A program made the translations under genes and the position numbers. 62,262 nt of DNA from MSPOR6 sp964652195. GTDB lineage: Bacteria; Poribacteria; WGA-4E; WGA-3G. The notes beneath the pieces are model-generated. The model ran no database searches. It worked only from the letters and a program-made list of their open reading frames with translations, and had not been told where the DNA came from. Below, piece by piece: positions 1 through 8,895 of this stretch (the stretch's first letter is position 1; the number at the start of each line of letters is the position of its first letter). The stretch is taken from positions 1 through 62,262 of the forward strand of contig CAZZBB010000089.1 in NCBI GenBank assembly GCA_964652195.1, in the 5' to 3' direction.

Positions 1-81
1 TTCACAGGAGCTACACGGATCGCTGATATGATGAAATATTACGCTTCAAATCCTAAACTCGCAGTTAACATCATAAAATGA
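1..81 (+). CDS. C-terminal end of an unidentified protein (cut by window edge)
   Basis: An open frame runs from base 1 to a TGA at 79-81 and gives the last 26 residues of a protein that starts outside the window. The end reads ...RIADMMKYYASNPKLAVNIIK. The peptide is too short to assign to a family. It is followed by about 130 bases of AT-rich sequence and then a dispersed repeat, so nothing here links it to the WD40 gene downstream. It is called only because the frame is open from the edge and its residues look like ordinary protein. Confidence 0.4.
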   Translation, partial: FTGATRIADMMKYYASNPKLAVNIIK

Positions 82-209
82 GAAGTCTTTAAACTAAATA
101 ACCCTGAATCCTGTGTCAATTCAATTGATTTCGCACCTAAGTATCTGTTATACTTATAGACGCACTACCATACCGTGTATAATATGCTAATATTTTTAAC
201 CCGAAAATA

Positions 210-325
210 ATACCATTTTTAAAAATGTTTATACCATCAACATTTGTTATGTATAGGTTGTAACACAGCACAAACTGACGGTTTGTGATACATTTTATAG
301 AAACAATTATTATCAGAAATGGTAC
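210..325 (+). repeat. ~115-bp palindromic repeat, family A, copy 1
   Basis: The copy is bounded by ATACCATTTTT at 210-220 and AGAAATGGTAC at 315-325, which form imperfect terminal inverted repeats. The centre (about 268-292) is itself a palindrome around GCACAAACTGACGG. The same ends and centre recur at 38938-39053 (opposite orientation), 51594-51708 and 51708-51823, all about 115 bp. This looks like a non-coding miniature element. It sits directly upstream of the WD40 gene. Confidence 0.7.
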
Positions 326-377
326 AACATAGGTTTTATATTATTTAATACCGAATATCACTAAGGTAAGAATTACA

Positions 378-1262
378 TTGTTTGATAATAGAACACAAAA
401 ACAACTTCCCCAAGGTTTAACAGAAAGAATTAGTAAGAAACAGGTATCTGTGCTTTCATTTGCATCAGATAAAACCCGTCTTGCAGCAGGTGGGGATGGC
501 CGTATTTGGGTATATGATTTATCCACTGAAGCGCAGTTTGCTGTCTTATCAGGACATTCTGATCAAATTCGTTCATTAGCCTTTGCTCCAGATAATCGCA
601 TTCTTGCCAGTTCAAGTGAAGATAGCAGTTTAAGATTATGGGATACAGATTCCTCAAACGAGATAGCCACACTTGCTGGGGAGCCGTCAAGTTTCACAAC
701 TGCCTTAGCATCATCTCCAGATGGTGTACCTCTTACAGGATGGAATGAAGAAACTGCACGTCTGCTTGGTAGTACGACTTCTGACCCTGCACGGATAAGG
801 ACATTAACATTTTCAACGGATGGCAGCTTGCTTGTAAGTGGTGGTACCGACGGAAAAATCAGAATTTGGGAAGTGGAGACAGGTAGGGAGTTATCCTCGT
901 TTGCTGGACATGATGGCTTGGTGTTGTCGCTTGTTTTCTCTCCTGATGGTAAATACTTGGCAAGTGGTGGGTCTGATGCTACTGTCCGACTATGGGAATG
1001 GGAAGATAAACATTTACTATCAATTTGGACAGGACATTCTGATTCAGTCTCGGCTTTAACAATCTCAAGTGATTGTACTACACTTGCAAGTGGTGGCAGA
1101 GATCCTCAAATCATTTTATGGAATATCAAAGCATTAGGACGTATGGGACATATATCTGGTGTGGAAGGTTATATATGGGAGATGGAATTCTGGCAAACCG
1201 AGGATAAAAAAGAACAACTTGTTACAGTAAATAGAGATGGTGAGTTTTACATAAGGGAATAA
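378..1262 (+). CDS. WD40 repeat protein
   Basis: The 294-residue protein is made largely of WD40 repeats: blades end in IWVYD (about 44-48), LRLWD (about 85-89), IRIWE (about 159-163), VRLWE (about 203-207) and IILWN (about 244-248), with GH dipeptides at blade starts and a degenerate blade near 96-125. Such propellers are protein-interaction platforms. There is no signal peptide, so it is probably cytoplasmic. The start is weak: TTG at 378 with AAGGT 10 nt upstream is the best choice, and no ATG exists in the open frame back to 330. The frame opens right beside a repeat (210-325), so the N-terminus may have been lost to a rearrangement. The first visible blade is incomplete, which fits that idea. 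Confidence 0.75.
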   Translation: MFDNRTQKQLPQGLTERISKKQVSVLSFASDKTRLAAGGDGRIWVYDLSTEAQFAVLSGHSDQIRSLAFAPDNRILASSSEDSSLRLWDTDSSNEIATLAGEPSSFTTALASSPDGVPLTGWNEETARLLGSTTSDPARIRTLTFSTDGSLLVSGGTDGKIRIWEVETGRELSSFAGHDGLVLSLVFSPDGKYLASGGSDATVRLWEWEDKHLLSIWTGHSDSVSALTISSDCTTLASGGRDPQIILWNIKALGRMGHISGVEGYIWEMEFWQTEDKKEQLVTVNRDGEFYIRE

Positions 1263-1311
1263 TTTGAAACTTTGATGTAATATCAATATTTGGCATGAAA
1301 TGTGATTCATT

Positions 1312-2214
1312 TTATGTCTTCACTGTTTGTTGAACTTCTGATAATCTTCTTATACTATTAGTGTATGTAAATTTTGTTTCACATGGATCTGTGTAACCTG
1401 TTACGACAGCAGCACTGACAGGATCAGAAACACAAGCCAACGGAATGTGTCCAGCGCCAGCAAATAATCCAGATGTTGGATCTAACCCTATCCATCCCAC
1501 ACCTGGAACATATACTTCGCACCATGCGTGTAAATCTGTAAAATCCTCAGTTCGTGGTTCAGTGATTTCATTTGATTTCTGATCAGCTACAAGTTGTATC
1601 AAATATCCAGATACAAAGCGTGCTGCCAAACCCAAGTGTCGTAAGATTTGGACAAATAACCAACTGCTATCACGACAGGAGCCTGACCTTGTTTTCAACG
1701 TATTTTCACAAGATTGTATCCCCGGTTCCATCCTAACAGTGTGCGAAATATCCTCCCATAATCGCATATTCAGGTAAACAAGAAAATCAATAAGATTCTG
1801 TTTAGATCTATCTACATCATTCAACCATGTTGTTAATAATTGTCCATATTCAGTAATTTCAAGAAAGAGTGTTAGTTCTTTTTTCAGTTGTGGGTTGTAA
1901 TTGAATGGGTAGAATTCTGCGTAATCTTCAATAAAAAAATCGAAAGGATTAAATTCAGTGAGGTTAGCAATCAAGTCCACTTCTGCGGTTAAAATGTCGG
2001 TAGGTGCTGTAAATACAACACGGGTTTGATAATTACCGAATGGATCTTGCTGCCAATTTATATAATGTGTATCAGGTGAGATGGTTAATGTGTATGATTC
2101 AATTATTGTTCTGCAATGTGGGGCAGGTTTTAATCGAAAAATATGGGGTGATAAGAAAACCGATCGATCAAATTGATAGACTGATTTATGATTAATAGAA
2201 ACCCGAATAGACAT
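1312..2214 (-). CDS. Transglutaminase-like cysteine protease-family protein
   Basis: This protein of about 300 residues has the bacterial transglutaminase N-terminal domain (roughly 3-85, a beta-rich region) followed by a transglutaminase core with the expected triad region: Cys in SGSCRDSSW, His in DLHAWCEVYVPGVGW and Asp in LDPTSG. Homologues act as peptidases or amide-forming enzymes. It is the third gene of a minus-strand operon after an ATP-grasp protein and an alpha-E protein, a grouping known in many bacteria and proposed to make or modify peptides. I chose ATG at 2214 over GTG at 2220 because AAGGA lies 7 nt upstream of the ATG. The substrate is unknown. Confidence 0.9.
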   Translation of the reverse strand: MSIRVSINHKSVYQFDRSVFLSPHIFRLKPAPHCRTIIESYTLTISPDTHYINWQQDPFGNYQTRVVFTAPTDILTAEVDLIANLTEFNPFDFFIEDYAEFYPFNYNPQLKKELTLFLEITEYGQLLTTWLNDVDRSKQNLIDFLVYLNMRLWEDISHTVRMEPGIQSCENTLKTRSGSCRDSSWLFVQILRHLGLAARFVSGYLIQLVADQKSNEITEPRTEDFTDLHAWCEVYVPGVGWIGLDPTSGLFAGAGHIPLACVSDPVSAAVVTGYTDPCETKFTYTNSIRRLSEVQQTVKT

Positions 2215-2265
2215 TGACACTTCCTTAGATTGTCGATTTATTTTATAGGGTATTCACAATGAGAG

Positions 2266-3249
2266 TTATTGCATTTGTGATTGTGATGCTGTTGACACTC
2301 CATCAACAGGTCGTAGCGCAAAAAAGGTCTTATAGATTTCCTCACCCACCAAATTTAATTTGGTTTGAAATGTGTCAAGAAACTCGTGGAGTCCAGAATT
2401 TAGAATCTGATCCACCTGTGCATAGGCAAATTCTGACTGGAGTTGTCCTAAACCCTGTTCTGCTGGATTTGAAAAGGTCTCCAGAGGTGTGCCGGATATT
2501 GCATGTAGTGATTCTTCTGCATTTGTTAGACAATAAAGAATGGATCTTGGGAAGTCTCGATCAAGGAGTAGAAAATGAACTACATTATTTGGTGAAATCA
2601 GTCCGTGAGTTCTCCTGTACATCTCAAAGGCACTTGCAGAATGTAATAATGCTCCCCACTGAATATCATCAATTGAAGTATTCAGATCTACTACCGATGG
2701 TAATAGGATGAAATATTTGACATCAACAATTCGTGATGTCTTATCTGCGCGTTCAATTAGCCGTCCTAATTGACAGAAGTGCCATCCTTCACTATGTGAC
2801 ATGATGTTATCTGTTTGACCGATAAATAGTTGTGATGCCACCTTAATATCAGTAAAGAATTGGTGTGGTTCTGTCATTACCCACTCATCGGGAGTTTCTG
2901 TTACCATTAAGTAGGTATCATTTATTTGTTCCCACATCTCTGAGGAGATATTCTCACGTATTGATCTTGCATTTTCCCGTGCTGCTTGTAAACAAGAGAT
3001 GATTGAATTTGGGTTTTCAGAATCGAAAGTCAGAAACTTAATCACTGTCTCATGTGAAGGTTCACCATATTTTTTTTTAAATAATTCATCATCTCCTGTG
3101 GTTGCAACTAACGGATCCCATTGTGCCTGTATACCTTCCGGTTGATCAAGAAGCAATTGTAGATTGACATCAACAAAACGTGCTACATTTTCAGTACGTT
3201 CAATATACCTACTCATCCAATAGATAGATTCTGCAACTCTACTTAGCAT
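2266..3249 (-). CDS. Alpha-E domain protein (DUF403)
   Basis: The 327-residue, mostly helical protein begins MLSRVAESIYWMSRYIERTENVARF, with the last three residues typical of the alpha-E (DUF403) family start. The family has no demonstrated enzymatic activity. It nearly always sits between a circularly permuted ATP-grasp protein and a transglutaminase-like protein, as here. ATG at 3249 is preferred over ATG at 3255 because AGAGG lies 6 nt upstream of it; the ATP-grasp gene stops at 3259, so the two are tightly coupled. It is likely a structural or substrate-presenting partner of the ATP-grasp enzyme, by family inference. Confidence 0.92.
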   Translation of the reverse strand: MLSRVAESIYWMSRYIERTENVARFVDVNLQLLLDQPEGIQAQWDPLVATTGDDELFKKKYGEPSHETVIKFLTFDSENPNSIISCLQAARENARSIRENISSEMWEQINDTYLMVTETPDEWVMTEPHQFFTDIKVASQLFIGQTDNIMSHSEGWHFCQLGRLIERADKTSRIVDVKYFILLPSVVDLNTSIDDIQWGALLHSASAFEMYRRTHGLISPNNVVHFLLLDRDFPRSILYCLTNAEESLHAISGTPLETFSNPAEQGLGQLQSEFAYAQVDQILNSGLHEFLDTFQTKLNLVGEEIYKTFFALRPVDGVSTASQSQMQ

Positions 3250-3258
3250 TAACATCCT

Positions 3259-4701
3259 CTATATCGTATTTGATAACACCCAAGTATCCTTACTACCACC
3301 ACCTTGTGATGAGTTTACAACCAGTGAACCCTTTTTAAGTGCCACCCTTGTAAGTCCGCCTGGTAGCACATAAATATCCTCACCATATAGGATAAATGGA
3401 CGCAGGTCAACATGTCGTCCTTCAAAATGATCATCAATTAATACAGGAACACGGGAAAGGGAAAGTGTTGGTTGGGCAATGTAGTTCCGTGGGTTTTGCT
3501 TAATGCGTTGAACGAAATCTTCACATTCAGCTTTTGTTGAATGGGGACCAATTAGCATTCCATAACCACCAGATTGGTTTGCTTCTTTAACAACAAGTTC
3601 ATGAATATGTTCTAAGACATACTTCCTATCGTCATCTTCCCAGCACATATATGTAGGAACATTTGGGACTATAATATCTTCATTCAAATAGTATTTAATG
3701 ATTTGAGGGACATAGGCACACACTACTTTGTCATCAGCAACACATGTACCAGGTGCATTGATTAAAGCAAGTCGTCCTGATTTATATACATCCATTAGAC
3801 CAGGAACTCCTAAGAGAGATTCTGGATTAAACACATCTGGATCAAGATAGTCGTCATTGATTCTTCGGTATAGAACATCCACCCGTTGAAACCCTTTTGT
3901 TGTTCGCATATGGAGATAGCCATCCATAACCACAAGGTCTCTTCCTTCAACCAATTCGACTCCCATCTGTTGAGCCAAAAAAGAGTGCTCAAAATATGCA
4001 GAGTTATATATTCCAGGCGTTAGCAATGCCACTTCTGGTGTTATGACACGATCACTGACAATATATTGTAGCATATCCAGTAAATGACTCGGATAATCCT
4101 CCACTGGTTGTATCTGATACATACCAAATAATTGAGGAAAAGTACGTTTCATCAATTGTCTATTTTCTACAACATACGACACACCGGATGGACATCCAAG
4201 ATTATCTTCCAATACATAAATCTGTCCATCACCATCTCTAACAAGATCTGTACCAGTGATGTGGCACCAGATTCCACGAGGCGGATCTAATCCAATACAT
4301 TGTTCAAGGAAACGGTCTGATGAGTAAACTACTTCTTGAGGGATTATGCCATCCTTAAGTATCTTTTGTTCATGGTATACATCGTCAATGAATAGATTCA
4401 ATGCATGGATACGTTGCTTAAGTCCGCGTTCAATCCATTCCCATTCTTTTGCATCAATTATTCGAGGTATAAGGTCAAAAGGAAAGATCTTCTCTACACC
4501 TTGTTCATCCGCATATACATTGAAGGTAATTCCCATACGAAGTAATGCATATTCAGCAGTAATTTGCCTACGAATAAATTCACCTTCTTCGAAGTTATTT
4601 ATCCGCTCAACTAATAATTGTACTGCAGGACGCGGTGAACCATCAGAATTAAACATCTCATCATATAACCCATCTGAGCTGTAATTACTGAAATACGTCA
4701 T
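3259..4701 (-). CDS. Circularly permuted ATP-grasp protein (DUF404/DUF407)
   Basis: The 480-residue protein matches the circularly permuted ATP-grasp family: the N-terminal part has YDEMF and the C-terminal half carries VVKEANQSGGYGMLIGP (glycine-rich ATP-binding loop), AQPTLSLSRVP and RHVDLRPFILYG, followed by LTRVALKKGSLVVNSSQGGG. ATP-grasp enzymes join a carboxylate to an amine, so it is predicted to be an amidoligase. It is the first gene of the operon with the alpha-E and transglutaminase genes. GGAGGG lies 9 nt before the ATG. Its peptide or metabolite substrate cannot be read from the sequence. It is cytoplasmic, with no signal peptide. Confidence 0.93.
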   Translation of the reverse strand: MTYFSNYSSDGLYDEMFNSDGSPRPAVQLLVERINNFEEGEFIRRQITAEYALLRMGITFNVYADEQGVEKIFPFDLIPRIIDAKEWEWIERGLKQRIHALNLFIDDVYHEQKILKDGIIPQEVVYSSDRFLEQCIGLDPPRGIWCHITGTDLVRDGDGQIYVLEDNLGCPSGVSYVVENRQLMKRTFPQLFGMYQIQPVEDYPSHLLDMLQYIVSDRVITPEVALLTPGIYNSAYFEHSFLAQQMGVELVEGRDLVVMDGYLHMRTTKGFQRVDVLYRRINDDYLDPDVFNPESLLGVPGLMDVYKSGRLALINAPGTCVADDKVVCAYVPQIIKYYLNEDIIVPNVPTYMCWEDDDRKYVLEHIHELVVKEANQSGGYGMLIGPHSTKAECEDFVQRIKQNPRNYIAQPTLSLSRVPVLIDDHFEGRHVDLRPFILYGEDIYVLPGGLTRVALKKGSLVVNSSQGGGSKDTWVLSNTI

Positions 4702-4821
4702 TGTAATGATCCCTCCTATCTGTCAAGTTGTGAGGAATACAATAATAGGAACCTAATGCTTAAATTGACGCTTAAGACTATTTAACAGTTAGAATAGACA
4801 TGTGTCTTGTAGAAAAGAAGA

Positions 4822-6189
4822 TTATCGTGTTAGACTGACAGCTTTGTTGAATTTCTGTTTAGCGAATTGTCCCCATTCTTTGATTTTATCATTCCGGAAA
4901 ATAGGATTTTTCCAATCTGATTCGGCAATTTTCATAGCCTCCTTTTCGGTGAGAGGCATTTCGACTAAAGCTTCAATTGCGGCTTCTCGTTTACTTTTAT
5001 CTTTACATTTTTGTATTGCTTTCCATGCAGCAACAAGATCTTTATGAGAATCTATAATTAATACGCCGAATAGGTCATTTACAATATCCCAACGTATGCT
5101 TCCCTTGGTTGCATCATAGGGAAATGGTGTAATTTTCAGAGTAAAAGGATTCGTAACAACACATCGGTCCCCTAATTTATCATATAAGGCAGGTAAAATA
5201 CTTGCTCGGTTCAATCCACCTTTCCATTGTGGACCTTCCGGGTCAGAATCCCTTAACATCCATAATTTCTGTGCATTTTCAGATAGAACGAATTCAATAA
5301 ACTTCTGTGCTACATCAATATTCGGAGCACCTTTTAATATTGCTATGGAATCAGGATTTACGACTGCCCCATCAGAAGGTAAAACATACTTTATAATATT
5401 TGATCCAACAGATGCAATTTGACTGTAAGCATAGAAGTCTATAGCTAATCCGTATATAACTTGTCCAGCGGCAACATCTCTTGGAATGACATTTGCCCCT
5501 GCGGAGAAATTCTTTACGTTCCCTCCTATTCGTGTTAATAATGCAAAACCATTATCCCATCCGCGGGTCTGCAGGATAATCTCGTACATCATATGTGCAC
5601 TTCCACTTTCTCGAGGGTCTGCTGCACCGATTTTTCCTATTAGTGCTATATTCCCTAAATCATCCCACGTTTTGGTTTCAGGTAATCGTCTTAATTGACG
5701 TAATTTCTCATTATACATGATCCCAAAACTTGATAATGCAGCACCATACCAACGGTATTCAGCATCATAGACAGGAATACCATGGTACGATTGAGGGATC
5801 TGTTCTAATTGTGTATCCGGTAATTTGTAAGAAGTTAATAGATCATTTTCTGCAAATCTTAAATAACTGTCAGTACCTCCACCAAAAAAGATATCAACAC
5901 CAATCCCCTCAGGTAATCTTTTAAATTCTGAGTCTATATACCGATAATTGGATGAAGTTCCACCAAGGTCTCTCCAATTTGTCTTCACAGGACGTCCAGT
6001 TTGTTCTTCATACCATTTCTCAAAATTCGTGGCAAATTCGTTCTCAATACCTTCATGATGGGGTGATATTATTATAAGTTGATCCTGAGCATATACAGTA
6101 CAGGGTAGCGTAGTGTAACCTAACAATAAACCCCAACTAATAACTAATACGATTCTAATGCTATACCGTATAAGATGAAGATTGGACAT
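4822..6189 (-). CDS. ABC transporter substrate-binding protein, type 2 (Fe/polyamine-like)
   Basis: This 455-residue exported protein has a signal peptide or anchor (hydrophobic IRIVLVISWGLLLGYTTLP, cleavage probably near VYAQ) and a solute-binding family 1 body: LIIISPHHEGIENEFATNFE, then DIFFGGGTDSY, AALSSFGIMYNE and AADPRESGSAHMMYE. This is the layout of periplasmic iron(III)- or polyamine-type binding proteins. No permease or ATPase gene lies beside it, so its transporter must be encoded elsewhere. The C-terminal 100 residues are lysine- and glutamate-rich. The ATG at 6189 follows GAGGAG. The ligand is not determinable by eye. Confidence 0.85.
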   Translation of the reverse strand: MSNLHLIRYSIRIVLVISWGLLLGYTTLPCTVYAQDQLIIISPHHEGIENEFATNFEKWYEEQTGRPVKTNWRDLGGTSSNYRYIDSEFKRLPEGIGVDIFFGGGTDSYLRFAENDLLTSYKLPDTQLEQIPQSYHGIPVYDAEYRWYGAALSSFGIMYNEKLRQLRRLPETKTWDDLGNIALIGKIGAADPRESGSAHMMYEIILQTRGWDNGFALLTRIGGNVKNFSAGANVIPRDVAAGQVIYGLAIDFYAYSQIASVGSNIIKYVLPSDGAVVNPDSIAILKGAPNIDVAQKFIEFVLSENAQKLWMLRDSDPEGPQWKGGLNRASILPALYDKLGDRCVVTNPFTLKITPFPYDATKGSIRWDIVNDLFGVLIIDSHKDLVAAWKAIQKCKDKSKREAAIEALVEMPLTEKEAMKIAESDWKNPIFRNDKIKEWGQFAKQKFNKAVSLTR

Positions 6190-6256
6190 ATGGTGTTATT
6201 CTCCTCTATTATCTACGAAAGATGGTAATTCAAATAATGATTCGCATATTTAAGTC

Positions 6257-6391
6257 TTAAATAAATGATACGATATCATGCATCTTCCATACTAAAATTA
6301 TGATGACTACAAGTAGAATTATATAAAAGACTAACATAGATTTAATCTGTTTTCTCTTAAAGAGCATACGGGACGGTTTCTTCTGTCGCAT
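6257..6391 (-). CDS. Small single-pass membrane protein, 44 aa
   Basis: A 44-codon frame starts at ATG 6391 and stops with TAA at 6257. A GGAAG Shine-Dalgarno lies 5 nt upstream of the ATG. The N-terminal 18 residues carry eight Lys/Arg, then residues 19-35 form one strong hydrophobic helix (LVFYIILLVVIIILVW). The charge pattern predicts the N-terminus inside the cytoplasm. It sits upstream of, and on the same strand as, the solute-binding protein gene (67 nt gap), so they may be co-transcribed. No family is recognised. The good RBS and charge-then-helix design argue for a real gene, but short frames occur by chance in AT-rich DNA. Confidence 0.55.
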   Translation of the reverse strand: MRQKKPSRMLFKRKQIKSMLVFYIILLVVIIILVWKMHDIVSFI

Positions 6392-6578
6392 TATTACTTC
6401 CTACAGGCATCCTTGGATTATTAATAAAAAATATTGTGCAATAATAACATACACAATCATGAATTGTCAAAACATACTTATCACATATTCTTTACATCGA
6501 ATCGTATCATAGAAGTATTCCATTGTTCACATATTTGTGCTATACTATTCAAAGAATGAGATTTGCGGAGGAAACTAA
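6392..6578. other. Divergent intergenic region
   Basis: This 187-base AT-rich stretch separates the 44-aa ORF (minus) from the SMP-30 gene (plus). It must carry both promoters. TATACT at about 6541-6546 is a plausible -10 box for the plus-strand gene, without a well-spaced -35. Nothing else is evident. Confidence 0.3.
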
Positions 6579-7550
6579 ATGAAAGAAACCGATAGATGTT
6601 GGGATGAAACTATAACACGTTATCCTGATCCTGCAATAGAAGTAATTGATCAAAGATTTGCAAAGTATAAAATTGGAAATTCTGTTGTTGAACGGTTATG
6701 GACAGGTGCACGTTGGTCAGAAGGTCCAGTATGGTTTGGTGATGGAGGGTATTTGCTCTGGAGTGATATACCCAATAACAGAATTCTAAAGTACCAAGAG
6801 TCTACGGAAGAGGTAAGTGTCTACCGTCAACCTTCTAATTATACAAATGGACACACAAGGGATCGACAAGGAAGACTAATTAGTTGTGAACACGGTACTC
6901 GGCGTGTGACACGTACTGAGTATGATGGAACAATTACTATTCTGATAGACAATTATAATGGTAGGAAATTGAATGCACCAAATGATGTAGCCGTTCATCC
7001 TGATGGTGGGATCTGGTTCACTGATCCTGGATACGGTATTATGCTCAATTATGAAGGTCATATTGCAGAATTTGAACTTCCTACCTGTGTCTATCGTATT
7101 GATCCAGAAACCGGTGATAAGACTATGGTTACGGATGATCTTGAAAAACCAAATGGTATATGCTTCTCACCAGATTATGATAAATTATATATTGTTGATA
7201 CCGGTGTCACCCATAAAGAAGACACCCCACGGAATATCTATGTATATAATGTAATTAATGGTGAATCATTAATAAATCAACAGGTCTTCTGTGATATGTC
7301 ACCAGGAATTGCTGACGGAATACGATGCGATACGGATGGTAATTTATGGGCAAGTGCAGGATGGGTTGGTGATGGATATGATGGTGTACATATTTTTGCC
7401 AGTGACGGAACACTTATCGGTAAAATACATCTCCCTGAAATCTGTGCAAACCTATGTTTCGGTGGTGTAAAAAGAAACCGTTTATTCATGACAGGTAGCC
7501 AATCTCTTTATTCGGTATACGTTGAGGCACAAGGATTACCTTTATTCTAA
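6579..7550 (+). CDS. SMP-30/gluconolactonase family protein
   Basis: The 323-residue six-bladed propeller of the SMP-30/LRE family shows WSEGPVWFGDGGYLLWSDIPNNRIL, with its metal-binding Glu in SEGP, LNAPNDVAVHPDGGIWFTDPGYG (Asn-Asp pair) and EKPNGICFSPDYDKLYIVDTG, then DGIRCDTDGNLWAS near the end. These are the conserved divalent-metal and active-site regions. Members hydrolyse sugar lactones or organophosphates. There is no signal peptide. GGAGG precedes the ATG by about 8 nt. A second, diverged SMP-30 gene lies at 61188-62024. The true substrate is unknown. Confidence 0.93.
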   Translation: MKETDRCWDETITRYPDPAIEVIDQRFAKYKIGNSVVERLWTGARWSEGPVWFGDGGYLLWSDIPNNRILKYQESTEEVSVYRQPSNYTNGHTRDRQGRLISCEHGTRRVTRTEYDGTITILIDNYNGRKLNAPNDVAVHPDGGIWFTDPGYGIMLNYEGHIAEFELPTCVYRIDPETGDKTMVTDDLEKPNGICFSPDYDKLYIVDTGVTHKEDTPRNIYVYNVINGESLINQQVFCDMSPGIADGIRCDTDGNLWASAGWVGDGYDGVHIFASDGTLIGKIHLPEICANLCFGGVKRNRLFMTGSQSLYSVYVEAQGLPLF

Positions 7551-7605
7551 ATGACTGTATCTGGTCGAGTGTCTTTAACAGATTAGCACAATCTGATTTA
7601 AATTA

Positions 7606-8418
7606 ATGGATAAACTTGAGAAAATTGATTGTCCCATTTGTGAGGTTGATGATACAAAATTACTATACGATATTGATTCACTCTCGGTTGTTACCTGTAA
7701 TCAGTGTAGCTTGTGGTATGTAAACCCTCGTATAAAGAAAACGACATTGGAAGAGGAATATGTAGAGACATATTATCCTGACGAGAAGATGAAGCGAATC
7801 AACTCAAATAAAATGGAGTGGCTTCAGATGTCCGAACGTCTTTCTGAATTGGAGAAAAAGTGTTCATCCAATGGAAGATTACTTGATGTAGGGTGTGGGA
7901 TAGGTACGTTTCTACATTTAGCTAACAAGAATGGTTGGGAAACTTATGGCATTGATCCATCAAAGAATGGAAGTAATTATGCTCAAGAGATACATCAACT
8001 AAATGTTCAATGTGGAGATATTTTTGATGCTAAATTTCCAGATGCACATTTTGATGTAATTACACTCTACCATGTATTGGAACATATATCAGATTTAAAT
8101 CCATTCTTATCTGAATTGCGAAGGATTCTAAAACCTAAAACTGGAATATTGGTGATAGAGGTGCCAAATGGTGGGAGTTTACATAGTCGAATTCAAAAAT
8201 CAGATTGGCCCTATATTCACCCACATGATCATCTTTACTATTTCTCAACAAAATCATTATCAAGATTACTCAAGAAAAATGACTTTAAAAATATTGACTT
8301 TGGTAGACCAGGTAGGGTTGGTATAGAAAATAATTTGAAGTTCAACATTAGACTGTTGACAACTGCTATACTTGTAAGATTTAATTTAGGTACTGTTATT
8401 CGTTTATATGCAGGTTAA
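7606..8418 (+). CDS. Class I SAM-dependent methyltransferase with N-terminal zinc ribbon
   Basis: This 270-residue protein starts with a short zinc-ribbon (CPIC at about 8-11 and CNQC at about 32-35, then LWYVNPR). A Rossmann methyltransferase follows: the SAM loop LLDVGCGIGTF, then GIDPSKNG and FDVITLYHVLEHI. Proteins of this plan methylate sugars or other metabolites in surface-polysaccharide or secondary pathways. It ends soon after LGTVIRLYAG. Reading on past the TAA in the same frame gives NMRLLVRR, which resembles the basic strand ending many relatives, so the C-terminus may be trimmed by about eight residues through a point stop. Enzyme function is probably preserved. No acceptor is identifiable. 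Confidence 0.88.
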   Translation: MDKLEKIDCPICEVDDTKLLYDIDSLSVVTCNQCSLWYVNPRIKKTTLEEEYVETYYPDEKMKRINSNKMEWLQMSERLSELEKKCSSNGRLLDVGCGIGTFLHLANKNGWETYGIDPSKNGSNYAQEIHQLNVQCGDIFDAKFPDAHFDVITLYHVLEHISDLNPFLSELRRILKPKTGILVIEVPNGGSLHSRIQKSDWPYIHPHDHLYYFSTKSLSRLLKKNDFKNIDFGRPGRVGIENNLKFNIRLLTTAILVRFNLGTVIRLYAG

Positions 8419-8430
8419 AATATGAGATTA

Positions 8431-8895
8431 TTAGTGAGGAGGTTGATAAGAACAGGATTGAATCACATCGTTCATTAGTAATCTTTTGGATATATTCTCT
8501 ATTTCATCTGTATTCAATTCACCAACTATACTGAATTTTTTCCCTGTACGGACACTACTTACTTTAGAGATACCCAGATCATTGATACCCGTGATTGTAC
8601 TGTCGCCGACTGTATCGGTAACACCTGGTTTGTATTGAACTTCTATAGTCCATTGATTTTCTAATGTTTGAATCTGCTCAATTGAATATTGTTGTGTAAT
8701 CGGATCTGCTAAGAGTTCATTTCCAATTCGATGTATTGCAATCTCATCAAGCATACCTTCAATCCAATATATAGCAGCTGTTCGGACGGATTCAACACCA
8801 TTGATCCCAAGATCTACAATGTCCTGTAGAATTCCCAAGCCGACTGCATCAGGAACATCAGGTTTATAAAATACTTCAACTTTCCAATTATTCAT
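8431..8895 (-). CDS. Tandem (duplicated) PurS-like protein
   Basis: The 154-residue protein is two PurS domains in a row, roughly 1-77 and 80-154. Each has the PurS signature: VEVFYKPDVPDAVG...LGINGVESVRT in the first and IEVQYKPGVTDTVG...LGISKVSSVRTGK in the second, each ending in an LL.DP/ND.IQ..S-type tail. PurS is normally an ~80-aa dimerising subunit of FGAM synthase, which bridges PurL and PurQ. Here the dimer is fused in one chain. No purL or purQ is nearby. purF and purM are in this window but 15 kb away. It may serve the same enzyme or have become a regulator. The RBS is weak. Confidence 0.85.
   Translation of the reverse strand: MNNWKVEVFYKPDVPDAVGLGILQDIVDLGINGVESVRTAAIYWIEGMLDEIAIHRIGNELLADPITQQYSIEQIQTLENQWTIEVQYKPGVTDTVGDSTITGINDLGISKVSSVRTGKKFSIVGELNTDEIENISKRLLMNDVIQSCSYQPPH

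Noticed and set aside
2259..2711. Plus-strand reading frame of 150 codons across the alpha-E gene
   Set aside because: It lies wholly opposite a strongly conserved protein family and shows no family features itself.
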